64,000 bases of DNA from a bacterium (GTDB lineage: Bacteria > Chloroflexota > Dormibacteria > Aeolococcales > Bog-877): positions 26,379 through 90,378 of the forward strand of contig JAJYXT010000086.1 of assembly GCA_021801645.1 (NCBI GenBank), written 5' to 3'. Each line of letters opens with the position of its first letter. Positions within the stretch are counted from its first letter, which is position 1. The notes under the pieces were generated by a model that saw nothing but the letters and a program-made list of their open reading frames with translations, did no database searches and had not been told where the DNA came from. The position numbers were made by a program, and so were the translations under genes. This document shows, in pieces, positions 41,175 to 49,196 of the stretch.

Positions 41175-42212
41175 TTGCAGGTGGATCAGCTCACCGGGAC
41201 CACCGTCGGACGGTACCGACTCAGGGGCCGTCTTCAGCTGCTCCCGTACGCCTCGGTTCATCAGGGGGAGTCTCTGGATGGCGCGGGGCCGAACCTGTTG
41301 TGGATCTTCGGCGAACCCTACAGCGGGGCCCTCGGGTTTCAGGAGGCGCTGCAGAGACTGGCCGGGGACCCGCGGGCCCGAGGGCTCTCCGGGGTTGCCC
41401 AGACGCTGGAGATCGGGGGGCGGGAGCTCCCCTCCCCGCTCACCTTCCTCGTCAACGAGGACGTCCCCGGAGGCTTTCTGGTGAGCCTCCTGCAGCAGGG
41501 CCGGGCGCCCGGTGTCCTGGCCACGGTCGGAACCCTGGCGCAGACGCTGGACGAGGTGCATCGCCGGGGACTGGTCCACGGCGATGTCCAGCCGGCCACG
41601 GTGGCGGTCGGCCGCGCGGGAACGGCCGTGCTGGTGGGCATGGGGATACGCACCGTCGTGACCCGGGTCAACCCCCACGCCGCCTGGCTGGACGCGACCC
41701 GTGGGTTCCGCCCCCCCGAGGGCCGCACGGATCCCAGCCCGGCCGCCGACCGGTACGGACTCGCAGCCCTGACCTACTACCTGCTGGTGGGCCGGCCGCC
41801 GGCCCCGGACGGTGTGATCGAGCCGCCCAGCCGGATCCGCAGCCAGCTCCCCACGGCGGTGGATGACGTGCTCCTCCGGGCGCTGGCACCTAACCCGGCG
41901 GCCCGCCACTCTTCCGCGGTGGAGATGGCGGAGGAGCTGCGCCTCGCCGTATCCGGCCAGAGGCAGGCCCCGGCCGCACCCCGCCCGGTGGTCGCCCCGC
42001 CGCCTGTGGCCCAGGGATCGGCCAACCACCCCTGGCAGCCGGCGCACGGAGGCGAGCCGGCTGCATCTCGCACCGTGGCCCTGGTCCCCATGGAGCAGCT
42101 GGAGATTCACCCCCACGTCAGGCGGACCGGGGGGATCGTGCTTCTCGGCCTCCTCGTGGTCGTCGCCGCGGCCCTCCTGGTGCTGTTCGCGACCGGTCGG
42201 CTCTACCTCTGA
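41175..42212 (+). CDS. Membrane-anchored Ser/Thr pseudokinase
   Basis: The 345-residue protein has a protein-kinase-like body. The catalytic-loop region RGLVHGDVQPATVAV keeps the Asp but has Gln for Lys and Thr for Asn. The DFG site reads VGMGI, so the metal-binding Asp is missing, and no glycine loop or VAIK Lys is visible. The helix F DRYGLAALTYYLLVGRPP is retained. A Pro/Ala-rich linker and one C-terminal span (residues about 318-340) follow. It is likely a non-catalytic scaffold resembling the MviN/FhaA-type pseudokinases of Actinobacteria. Confidence 0.75.
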   Translation: MQVDQLTGTTVGRYRLRGRLQLLPYASVHQGESLDGAGPNLLWIFGEPYSGALGFQEALQRLAGDPRARGLSGVAQTLEIGGRELPSPLTFLVNEDVPGGFLVSLLQQGRAPGVLATVGTLAQTLDEVHRRGLVHGDVQPATVAVGRAGTAVLVGMGIRTVVTRVNPHAAWLDATRGFRPPEGRTDPSPAADRYGLAALTYYLLVGRPPAPDGVIEPPSRIRSQLPTAVDDVLLRALAPNPAARHSSAVEMAEELRLAVSGQRQAPAAPRPVVAPPPVAQGSANHPWQPAHGGEPAASRTVALVPMEQLEIHPHVRRTGGIVLLGLLVVVAAALLVLFATGRLYL

Positions 42213-42842
42213 TTGGCTGAGGACGGGGCTGGCACCGCCGCCGCCTCCAGGGCGCTGGAGCGGCTCATGGGGACCCTCCGGCCGCTGGCGGAGGAGCCCG
42301 ACCGGCCGGTGAACCTGAAGGCCGCGGGGGTGCTGGCCCTCATCGACGGAGGTCGGGCCGAGCTACCCATTCTCCTGGAGCGGCGCAGCCACCGGCTGCG
42401 CTCCCACCCCGGTCAGGTGGGGCTGCCGGGCGGCAGCCTGACCGACTCCGACGGAACCCTCTGGAGAGCTGCCCTCCGGGAGGCGGAGGAGGAGCTCGCG
42501 GTGCCGTCCGATGCCGTGCGCCTCCTGGGATACCTGGACCCGGTGGTGATAGCCCACTCGGGATTCCTCATGGTCCCGGCGGTGGCGCTGCTGACCCGCG
42601 ACTTCACCCCCCGTCCCAATCCCTCCGAGGTGTCCGGCTGGTTCTGGCTGCCGCTGCTGCAGGCCCACACCGGGGTGACGGACGTGGTGCGCCGGCGACG
42701 CACCAGCCGCGGCTCCCTCTTGGTGCCCGGCTACCTCCAGGGAGGAGACTTCGTCTGGGGGGCGGCGCGGATGGTGGTCGACCGGCTGCGGCGGGGGCTG
42801 GGAGAGCAGTTCCCGGGGCCGACCCCGATCCGGGAGAGCTGA
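42213..42842 (+). CDS. Nudix hydrolase (CoA pyrophosphatase-like)
   Basis: The 209-residue protein has AAGVLALIDGG, SHPGQVGLPGGSLTDSDG and the Nudix box core ALREAEEELAV near residue 90. The RSHPGQVGLPGG segment is typical of NudL/PCD1-type enzymes that hydrolyse CoA or nucleotide pyrophosphates. The start is a TTG directly abutting the pseudokinase stop, so they are co-transcribed. The substrate is not proven. Confidence 0.82.
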   Translation: MAEDGAGTAAASRALERLMGTLRPLAEEPDRPVNLKAAGVLALIDGGRAELPILLERRSHRLRSHPGQVGLPGGSLTDSDGTLWRAALREAEEELAVPSDAVRLLGYLDPVVIAHSGFLMVPAVALLTRDFTPRPNPSEVSGWFWLPLLQAHTGVTDVVRRRRTSRGSLLVPGYLQGGDFVWGAARMVVDRLRRGLGEQFPGPTPIRES

Positions 42843-43197
42843 CCACAGCCGAGGCGGCCGCGGATGGACGGCCCCCGTGGCCGGCCTGGGTCCTGAGTCG
42901 AGGCCATTCGCGCGAGGGGCCGTTGGGGAAGAGCGGTGCCGCTCGTCACGGACACCCTGCATCAGCTCGGAGCTCGTTTCTCGAGTCGCGCCCCGGGGGA
43001 TGCCTTACCACCTGGGCGGCGCTGCGGGCGCGGGGCCGGCCGACGGCTCCATCGGGGGTGGGTTGGGCCCGACCGAGGCTCGACGATCGCAACAGGCGAT
43101 GTGCCGGCGTTGCCTGCCGGAGACTCTGGCCGGCGCGCGGAGCTCCCCCCTCGAGGAGCTGGTGCAGCCCCTCTCCCCCTCGTGGCGCCGTGGTCGC
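42843..43197. other. Intergenic region without supported gene
   Basis: About 355 nt between the Nudix stop and the YdeI-like stop (convergent genes). All frames lack family features. It may contain the decayed 3' end of the YdeI-like gene, but I cannot detect homologous residues in any minus frame. Confidence 0.4.
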
Positions 43198-43605
43198 CTA
43201 TCGGCTCGATGCTCGAGAGGTGGAAAAACCCTGGCCCCCGGCATCGACGGCCCACCGGCCGTAGCGTCGAGCTCTTTCGACCTCGGCCAGCCCGTGAGGA
43301 TGCATTCGTCCCTCCCCCATGAGGCGCTCAGCCAGGCGGATGTTGGACTCAGACCACCTGGTTCGGGAACGTCGCGGGGTGAAGCGCAACAGGTAGGTGG
43401 CGGAGTCGCGCCGTGCCGTCTGGCTATCCACCCATCCGAAGCAGGCGGCCTCCTCCTGTGCTTCGCCCATCGACAGCGTCGTGGGTGCAGTCTTGCCTAC
43501 CTTGGCGATCACCACCCAGACGCCTTCAGGCTGTAGGTGGTGTGCCTCCAGCCAGGCGCGCCACCCGGCGGCGTCAGGGACGGTCAATTCCGCAGGTTGG
43601 GTCAT
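43198..43605 (-). CDS. YdeI/OmdA-family protein, C-terminally shortened
   Basis: The ATG at 43605 gives a 135-residue product. It matches the N-terminal part of YdeI-family proteins: GWRAWLEAHHLQPEGVWVVIAKVGK near residue 12, EEAACFGWVDSQTARRDSATYLLRFTPRRSRTRWSESN, and an ERARRYGRW end. Normal members are near 190 residues and continue with a second helical domain. Here the frame ends about 12 residues after GRW. This is likely a truncated or decaying gene. A TACCCT -10 lies nine nt before the ATG. Confidence 0.7.
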   Translation of the reverse strand: MTQPAELTVPDAAGWRAWLEAHHLQPEGVWVVIAKVGKTAPTTLSMGEAQEEAACFGWVDSQTARRDSATYLLRFTPRRSRTRWSESNIRLAERLMGEGRMHPHGLAEVERARRYGRWAVDAGGQGFSTSRASSR

Positions 43606-43878
43606 ACCGAGGGCAGGGTACCTCTCCCCAAGTCCACGATCTCGGAGGACAACTGATTGGCATGAGGGGCGAGTCAGCCAGGAGGAAGGCGGACGCACGG
43701 GAGGCCGCAGCGGCTGAGCGGGGAGGTTGGGACGGCGTTCCCCGATCCGGGCGCAACCCGGTGGCGAAGGTCTCGGCGACACGGGGGGCGCTTGTTCCGC
43801 TGGGTAGCCGCCCCAGGTTGTCAGTCGAGGACGTTCTTGGGAGAATCCGGGTGCTGTGGGTCGCCCAATTCGGCGCCG

Positions 43879-44691
43879 GTGACCGATCACGACCCCGGGG
43901 CGGGTCTCGTCCCCCTGCGTCGCGACCACCCCATGCCGCTCTGGGCCCAGCTCTCGGAGGAGCTTCAACGGAGGATCGCCAGCGGCGAGTTGCAGGGGGC
44001 CTTTCCCACAGAGTTGGAGCTCTCCACCGCCTACCGGGTGAGCCGCCACACCGTCCGGGAGGCGCTGCGCTCGCTCCGGGCCAAGGGGCTGGTGGACTCT
44101 CGGCGGGGTCTGGGGTCCAGGGTGACCACTCCGGAGTTCCACCAGCCGCTCGGGGCCCTCTACAGCCTCTTCCGCTTCGTGGAGGCCCAGGGCGCAAGGC
44201 AGCACAGTGAGGTCCTGCGCCTCGAGCCCACCTCGGATCCAAAGGTCGCGAGCCGCCTCGGGCTTCCGGCCAGCTCCCGGCTGGTCTACCTGGAGCGGCT
44301 GCGTCTGGCGGACTCCGCTCCCCTGGCGCTGGACCGCGCCTGGGTGCCGGCGGCACTGGGCTGGCCGCTGCTGGAAGCCGACTTCACCCACTCCGCGCTC
44401 TACGACCAGATGGCGGAGCTCTGCGGCGTCCGCCCGGACAGCGGGACCGAGGAGATCCGCGCCGTGGTGCCCGCCAACGAGGAGCGCGCCCGCCTGCGAC
44501 TTCGAGTTGGGACGCCCGCCTTCCGCATCGAGCGACTCGGCCGCTCGGGCCTGGAGCCCGTGGAGTGGCGGAGCACACTTATCCGCGCCGACCGCTACAG
44601 CTTCCGGGTGGACTGGGTCGGACCCAGGGAGGTGAGCGTGGATGCCCTTGGCCGGCCCTCTCCCCAGGAGGAGCCGACCGGGTCCGGGTAG
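43879..44691 (+). CDS. GntR-family regulator with UTRA domain (HutC type)
   Basis: The 270-residue protein has an N-terminal winged helix (PLWAQLSEELQRRIASGELQGAFPTELELSTAYRVSRHTVREALRSL). A UTRA effector domain with ASRLVYLERLRLADSAPLALDRAWVPA follows. The GTG at 43879 is chosen over the track start, though a start close to the MPLWAQ Met is also possible. It lies just upstream of the molybdoenzyme genes in the same direction, so it is a candidate regulator of them. Confidence 0.82.
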   Translation: MTDHDPGAGLVPLRRDHPMPLWAQLSEELQRRIASGELQGAFPTELELSTAYRVSRHTVREALRSLRAKGLVDSRRGLGSRVTTPEFHQPLGALYSLFRFVEAQGARQHSEVLRLEPTSDPKVASRLGLPASSRLVYLERLRLADSAPLALDRAWVPAALGWPLLEADFTHSALYDQMAELCGVRPDSGTEEIRAVVPANEERARLRLRVGTPAFRIERLGRSGLEPVEWRSTLIRADRYSFRVDWVGPREVSVDALGRPSPQEEPTGSG

Positions 44692-44762
44692 CTCGGAACC
44701 CGAGCGGAGGCCGGTGCTCCCCTGTAAACTCCGGACAACCGGTCAAACGCGAAGGGAACCGC

Positions 44763-46307
44763 TTGAGATACGGGTTTGCCATCGACCAGGGCACCTGCAT
44801 CGGCTGCCACGCCTGCACGGTAGCCTGCAAGACCGAGCACCGGGTGCCGGTAGGTCAGTTTCGAACGTGGGTGAAGTACGTCGAGAAGGGCAGCTTCCCC
44901 AACACCAACCGGGAGTTCGCGGTCCTGCGCTGCAACCACTGCAGTGACGCCCCCTGTGTGCGCATCTGCCCGACCAAGGCCCTCTTCAAGCGCCCCGACG
45001 GGATCGTGGACTTCGACAGCGACCGCTGCATCGGCTGCAAGAGCTGCCTGCAGGCCTGCCCCTACGACGCCATCTACATCGATGCGGACACCCACACGGC
45101 GGCCAAGTGCAACTTCTGCGCCCACCGGGTGGACTCCGGCCTGGAGCCCGCCTGCGTCGTCGTCTGCCCGACCCACTCCATCTGGGTGGGGGACCTGGAC
45201 GACCCGCGAAGCGGGATCAGCCGGCTGATATCCGAGCGTCCGACCGCGGTGCGCTCCCCGGAGCAGAACACCCACCCCAACGTCTTCTACCTGGGCGCGG
45301 ACCGGGTCGCGCTGGACCCCCTGGAGGCGCCGGTGGACTCCAGCTACATCTACTCACGCCCCGACCGGCAGCGGCTCGAGTTCTCGCAGGGGGTGGGGGA
45401 GCGGCCACCCGAGGCGGCCCGCACCACCCTCAACACCGCCCACCCACGGCCGTGGGGCTGGCGGGTCTCCACCTATCTCTGGACCAAGTCGGTGGCCACA
45501 GGAGCGCTCCTGACCGCGGCTCTGGCCCTCCTCTTCGGCGCGCGGACGGGCCCGGAGACCGAGCTGCTGGCCCCGTCGGTGGCCCTCCTCTTCTCCGTCC
45601 TGACCGGGATCCTCCTGATCTGGGACCTGAAGCGCCCGGAGCGCTTCTATTTCCTCTTCCTCAAGTTCAACCCCACCTCCTGGCTGGTCTGGGGGACGTT
45701 CGCCTTCGGCCTCTACTCCCTGCTCAGCGCCACCTGGCTGGGGCTCGGCGCCCTGACCGCCTCGGGGGTGCTCCCGGCGGGGGCGGCTCGTCTGGCCTTC
45801 GGGGTCCTCCCCTGGGTGGCGTTGCCGGTCGGGGTGGTCACCGCCGGGTATTCGGCGATGCTCTTCAACCAGGCGGAGGGCCGGGATCTCTGGCAGTCGC
45901 CGATCTTCTTCTGGCACCTGCTGGTCCAGGCGATCATGGCGGGCTCAGGGGGGCTGGTGCTGCTGGGGCTCCTCACCACGACCACCTCCGCAGAGGTCCG
46001 CTTCCTGCTCACCTGCCTTGTGGTGGCGGCCGCGCTCCACCTGCTGCTGCTCGCCCTGGAGCACGTTGGCCAGCACCCCAGCCGCCAGGCGGCCACCGCG
46101 GCCCGGCTGATGATCCTGGGGCCGTACGCGAGGGAGTTCTGGCTCGGTGCCGTGGCCGCCCCGATCCTGGCGATCGGCCTGGCCAGCTTCGCCATCCCCG
46201 GCGCCATCGCCGCGGTCGGCGCCCTTGCCGGAGTCCTGGTCCAGCCCGGACTGCTGGCCTACGAGACCGCGTTCGTGAGGGCGGGTCAGGATGTCCCCCT
46301 CTCGTGA
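44763..46307 (+). CDS. Fused DmsB-type ferredoxin and NrfD/PsrC membrane subunit
   Basis: The 514-residue protein joins two CISM subunits that are usually separate. Residues about 1-190 have four [4Fe-4S] Cys groups (CIGCHACTVAC, CNHCSDAPCVRIC, CIGCKSCLQAC, CNFCAH...CVVVC). Residues about 245-510 form an NrfD-like integral membrane domain of eight or so spans with WDLKRPERFYFLFLKFNPTSW. It would pass electrons between quinones and the MopB subunit. The TTG at 44763 has GAAGGGA upstream, and a TAAACT -10 lies at 44725. Confidence 0.9.
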   Translation: MRYGFAIDQGTCIGCHACTVACKTEHRVPVGQFRTWVKYVEKGSFPNTNREFAVLRCNHCSDAPCVRICPTKALFKRPDGIVDFDSDRCIGCKSCLQACPYDAIYIDADTHTAAKCNFCAHRVDSGLEPACVVVCPTHSIWVGDLDDPRSGISRLISERPTAVRSPEQNTHPNVFYLGADRVALDPLEAPVDSSYIYSRPDRQRLEFSQGVGERPPEAARTTLNTAHPRPWGWRVSTYLWTKSVATGALLTAALALLFGARTGPETELLAPSVALLFSVLTGILLIWDLKRPERFYFLFLKFNPTSWLVWGTFAFGLYSLLSATWLGLGALTASGVLPAGAARLAFGVLPWVALPVGVVTAGYSAMLFNQAEGRDLWQSPIFFWHLLVQAIMAGSGGLVLLGLLTTTTSAEVRFLLTCLVVAAALHLLLLALEHVGQHPSRQAATAARLMILGPYAREFWLGAVAAPILAIGLASFAIPGAIAAVGALAGVLVQPGLLAYETAFVRAGQDVPLS

Positions 46308-46320
46308 GAAGGAGATGACC

Positions 46321-49167
46321 ATGCCGTCCCAGCCTCCTCTCCCCCAACCCGACCTCCCCGGGCAGCGCCGGCACGAGCTGCTGCGCAACTTCCCACCACC
46401 GGAGGCCTGGGACGACCACGTCGAGCTGGACGCCCAGGCTCATCCACGGCGGGTGGAGCACCACTACACCCTGGTCCCCACCACCTGCTTCAACTGCGAG
46501 TCGGGATGCGGCCTATTGGCCTACGTCGATCAGGAGGATCTCTCGATCCGCAAGCTGGAGGGCAACCCCGCCCACCCCGGCTCGCGGGGCCGCAACTGCG
46601 CCAAGGGGCCGGCCACGGTGAACCAGCTGGAGGACCCCGAGCGCATCCTCCACCCCCTGCGCCGCACCGGGCCGCGAGGGGGCGGACAGTGGGAGCAGGT
46701 GAGCTGGGACGAGGCGCTGGAGGACATCGGCGCCCGGGTCCGCCGGGCCATCACTGAGGGCCGCCGCCGGGAGGTGATGTACCACGTGGGCCGTCCCGGG
46801 GAGGATGGCTTCGCCGAGCGCTTCCTCATGGCCTGGGGGGTGGACGGCCACAACAGCCACACCAACATCTGCTCCGCCGGGGCCAGGCTGGGAATGACCC
46901 TGTGGGCGGGATATGACCGGCCCTCACCGGACTACGCCCACGCCAAGGTGATCCTGCTCCTCTCCAGCCACCTGGAGACCGGCCACTACTTCAACCCCCA
47001 CGCCCAGCGGATCATGGAGGCCAGGCAGAGCGGGGCCCGGCTGGTGGTCATCGACCCCCGGCTCTCCAACACCGCCTCCAAGGCCGACCTCTGGCTCTCC
47101 CCCTGGCCCGGGAGCGAGGCGGCCATCCTCCTGGCGATCGCCTCCCACCTGCTCCGAACCGGGAGAATCGACCGCCCCTTCATGCGCCGCTGGCTCAACT
47201 GGCGCACCTACCTGCGCGAGCTCCACCCGGAGGCGGAGGAGACCTTCGACTCCTTCGTGGAACGGCTGGAAGGGGACTACTCCAAGTACACCTTCCAGTT
47301 CGCCGCCGAGGAGGCGCAGCTGCCGGTGGAGGAGATCGAGCGGCTCGCCGAGATGGTCGCCAACTGCGACCACCGGCTCGCCGCCCACGTGTGGCGCTCG
47401 GCCTGCGCCGGCAATTACGGGGGCTGGCAGGTGGCCCGCTGCCTCTGGCTGGTCCTGGTCCTGACCGGTTCGGTCGGCACCAGGGGCGGCACCAGCCCCA
47501 ACGGCTGGGACAAGTTCATCCCTCACGGCCCCAACATGCCCGGACCGGTGAACGAGTGGAACGAGCTCACCTGGCCGGAGGAGTACCCGGTGTGCACCAA
47601 CGAGATGTCGTTCCTCCTCCCCCACCTGCTGAAGGATGGGCGGGGCCACCTGGAGGTGTACTTCAGCCGGGTGTACAACCCCATCTGGACCAACCCCGAC
47701 GGCTTCTCCTGGATGGAGGCGCTCAGCGATGAGCAGCTGGTGGGCTGCCACGTGGCCCTCACCCCGACCTGGTCGGAGACCGCCCAGTTCGCCGACTACG
47801 TGCTGCCCATGGGCCATTCGGCGGAGCGGCACGATACCCAGTCGTATGAGACCCACGCGGGAAGATGGCTCTCCTTCCGTCAACCCGTCCGCCGGGTGGC
47901 GATGGAGCGTCGGGGGCAGCAGGTCCGCGACACCCGCGAGGCCAACCCCGGGGAGGTGTGGGAGGAGAACGAGTTCTGGTTCGAGCTCTCCTGGCGCATC
48001 GACCCGGACGGCGCCCTGGGCATCCGGCGCTACTTCGAGTCCCCGTACCGCCCAGGAGAGCGGATCACGGTGGACGACTACTACCGCTGGGTGTTCGAGA
48101 ACGAGGTTCCCGGGCTTCCGGAGAAGGCCGCCCAGGCCGGGCTGACCCCCCTCGACTACATGCGCCGGTACGGGGCGGTGGAGCTGGCTCAGGAGCAGTA
48201 CCGGCTGGATGAGCGCCAGCTCTCCCCGGAGGAGATGGAGGGCACCGCACCGGACGCCGAGGGGGTGCTGCGGCGCCCGGTTCGCGACGACGAGGCGGCA
48301 CCGCTGGTCGGGGAGGCCGGCTCCGTGGGGGTCCTGCACGAGGACGGGTCGGCGACCCAGGGCTGGCTCACCCCGTCGAGGAGGCTGGAAGTCTACTCCA
48401 CCAGCATGCGGGACTTCGGCTTCGCCGACCAGGCGGTTCCCGGATACATCGAGTCCCACGTCTCCCGGCGCCGGATAGACGAGGCCGCCGGCGAGCTGGT
48501 GCTGGTCCCCACCTTCCGCCTTCCCACCCTGATCCACACCCGCTCCGGCAACGCCAAGTACCTCAACGAGATCTCCAACACCCACCCCCTCTGGCTCAGC
48601 GCCCAGGACGCGGCCCGCCACCGCCTGGTCACGGGGGACCTGGCCCGGGTCTCCACCGCCATCGGGCATTTCGTCTGCCGGGTATGGGTCACCGAGGGAA
48701 TCCGGCCGGGGGTCTGCGCCCTCTCCCATCACCTGGGGCGCTGGCACCTCCACGAGGGGGAGGGCAGCCGCTGGAGCTCAGCTTCGGCGGAGATCTCCCA
48801 GCCCAGGCCGGGGGCGTGGCTGCTCCGCTACCGCGGGGGCGTCGCCCCCTTCGCCTCCAGCGACCCAGACAGCGAGCGGATCTCCTGGGACGACCCCGGT
48901 GTGCACCAGAACCTGGCCTTCCCGGTGCAGCCCGATCCCTGGTCAGGGATGCACTGCTGGCTCCAGAAGGTGCGGCTGGAGCCGGCCCACGACGGCGACC
49001 GCTACGGCGACGTCTTCGTGGACACCGAGAGGAGCCGGCAGGTGTACCGAGAGTGGCTGCAGCTGGCCCGTCCCCACCGGGGACCGGGGGGCGAGCGGCG
49101 CCCGGAGTTCCTGATGCGGCCGGTCAAGCCCACCCGGGCCGCCTACCGCTCCCGGCCGGCGGGCTGA
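46321..49167 (+). CDS. Molybdopterin oxidoreductase catalytic subunit (DMSO reductase family)
   Basis: The 948-residue MopB protein has an N-terminal [4Fe-4S] site C56-x2-C59-x3-C63...C93 (TTCFNCESGCG, GRNCAKGP). A Mo/W-bis-PGD domain follows, and NICSAGARLG near residue 183 probably gives a Cys metal ligand. A C-terminal dinucleotide-binding domain contains HTRSGNAKYLNE. No twin-arginine signal is seen, so it should act in the cytoplasm. It starts 14 nt after the fused NrfD gene with an AAGGAG site. The substrate (for example sulfur, selenium or arsenic oxyanion, or formate) cannot be assigned. Confidence 0.9.
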   Translation: MPSQPPLPQPDLPGQRRHELLRNFPPPEAWDDHVELDAQAHPRRVEHHYTLVPTTCFNCESGCGLLAYVDQEDLSIRKLEGNPAHPGSRGRNCAKGPATVNQLEDPERILHPLRRTGPRGGGQWEQVSWDEALEDIGARVRRAITEGRRREVMYHVGRPGEDGFAERFLMAWGVDGHNSHTNICSAGARLGMTLWAGYDRPSPDYAHAKVILLLSSHLETGHYFNPHAQRIMEARQSGARLVVIDPRLSNTASKADLWLSPWPGSEAAILLAIASHLLRTGRIDRPFMRRWLNWRTYLRELHPEAEETFDSFVERLEGDYSKYTFQFAAEEAQLPVEEIERLAEMVANCDHRLAAHVWRSACAGNYGGWQVARCLWLVLVLTGSVGTRGGTSPNGWDKFIPHGPNMPGPVNEWNELTWPEEYPVCTNEMSFLLPHLLKDGRGHLEVYFSRVYNPIWTNPDGFSWMEALSDEQLVGCHVALTPTWSETAQFADYVLPMGHSAERHDTQSYETHAGRWLSFRQPVRRVAMERRGQQVRDTREANPGEVWEENEFWFELSWRIDPDGALGIRRYFESPYRPGERITVDDYYRWVFENEVPGLPEKAAQAGLTPLDYMRRYGAVELAQEQYRLDERQLSPEEMEGTAPDAEGVLRRPVRDDEAAPLVGEAGSVGVLHEDGSATQGWLTPSRRLEVYSTSMRDFGFADQAVPGYIESHVSRRRIDEAAGELVLVPTFRLPTLIHTRSGNAKYLNEISNTHPLWLSAQDAARHRLVTGDLARVSTAIGHFVCRVWVTEGIRPGVCALSHHLGRWHLHEGEGSRWSSASAEISQPRPGAWLLRYRGGVAPFASSDPDSERISWDDPGVHQNLAFPVQPDPWSGMHCWLQKVRLEPAHDGDRYGDVFVDTERSRQVYREWLQLARPHRGPGGERRPEFLMRPVKPTRAAYRSRPAG

Positions 49168-49196
49168 CGGGCCTGCCGGCCGGGAGCTGAGTTCGC

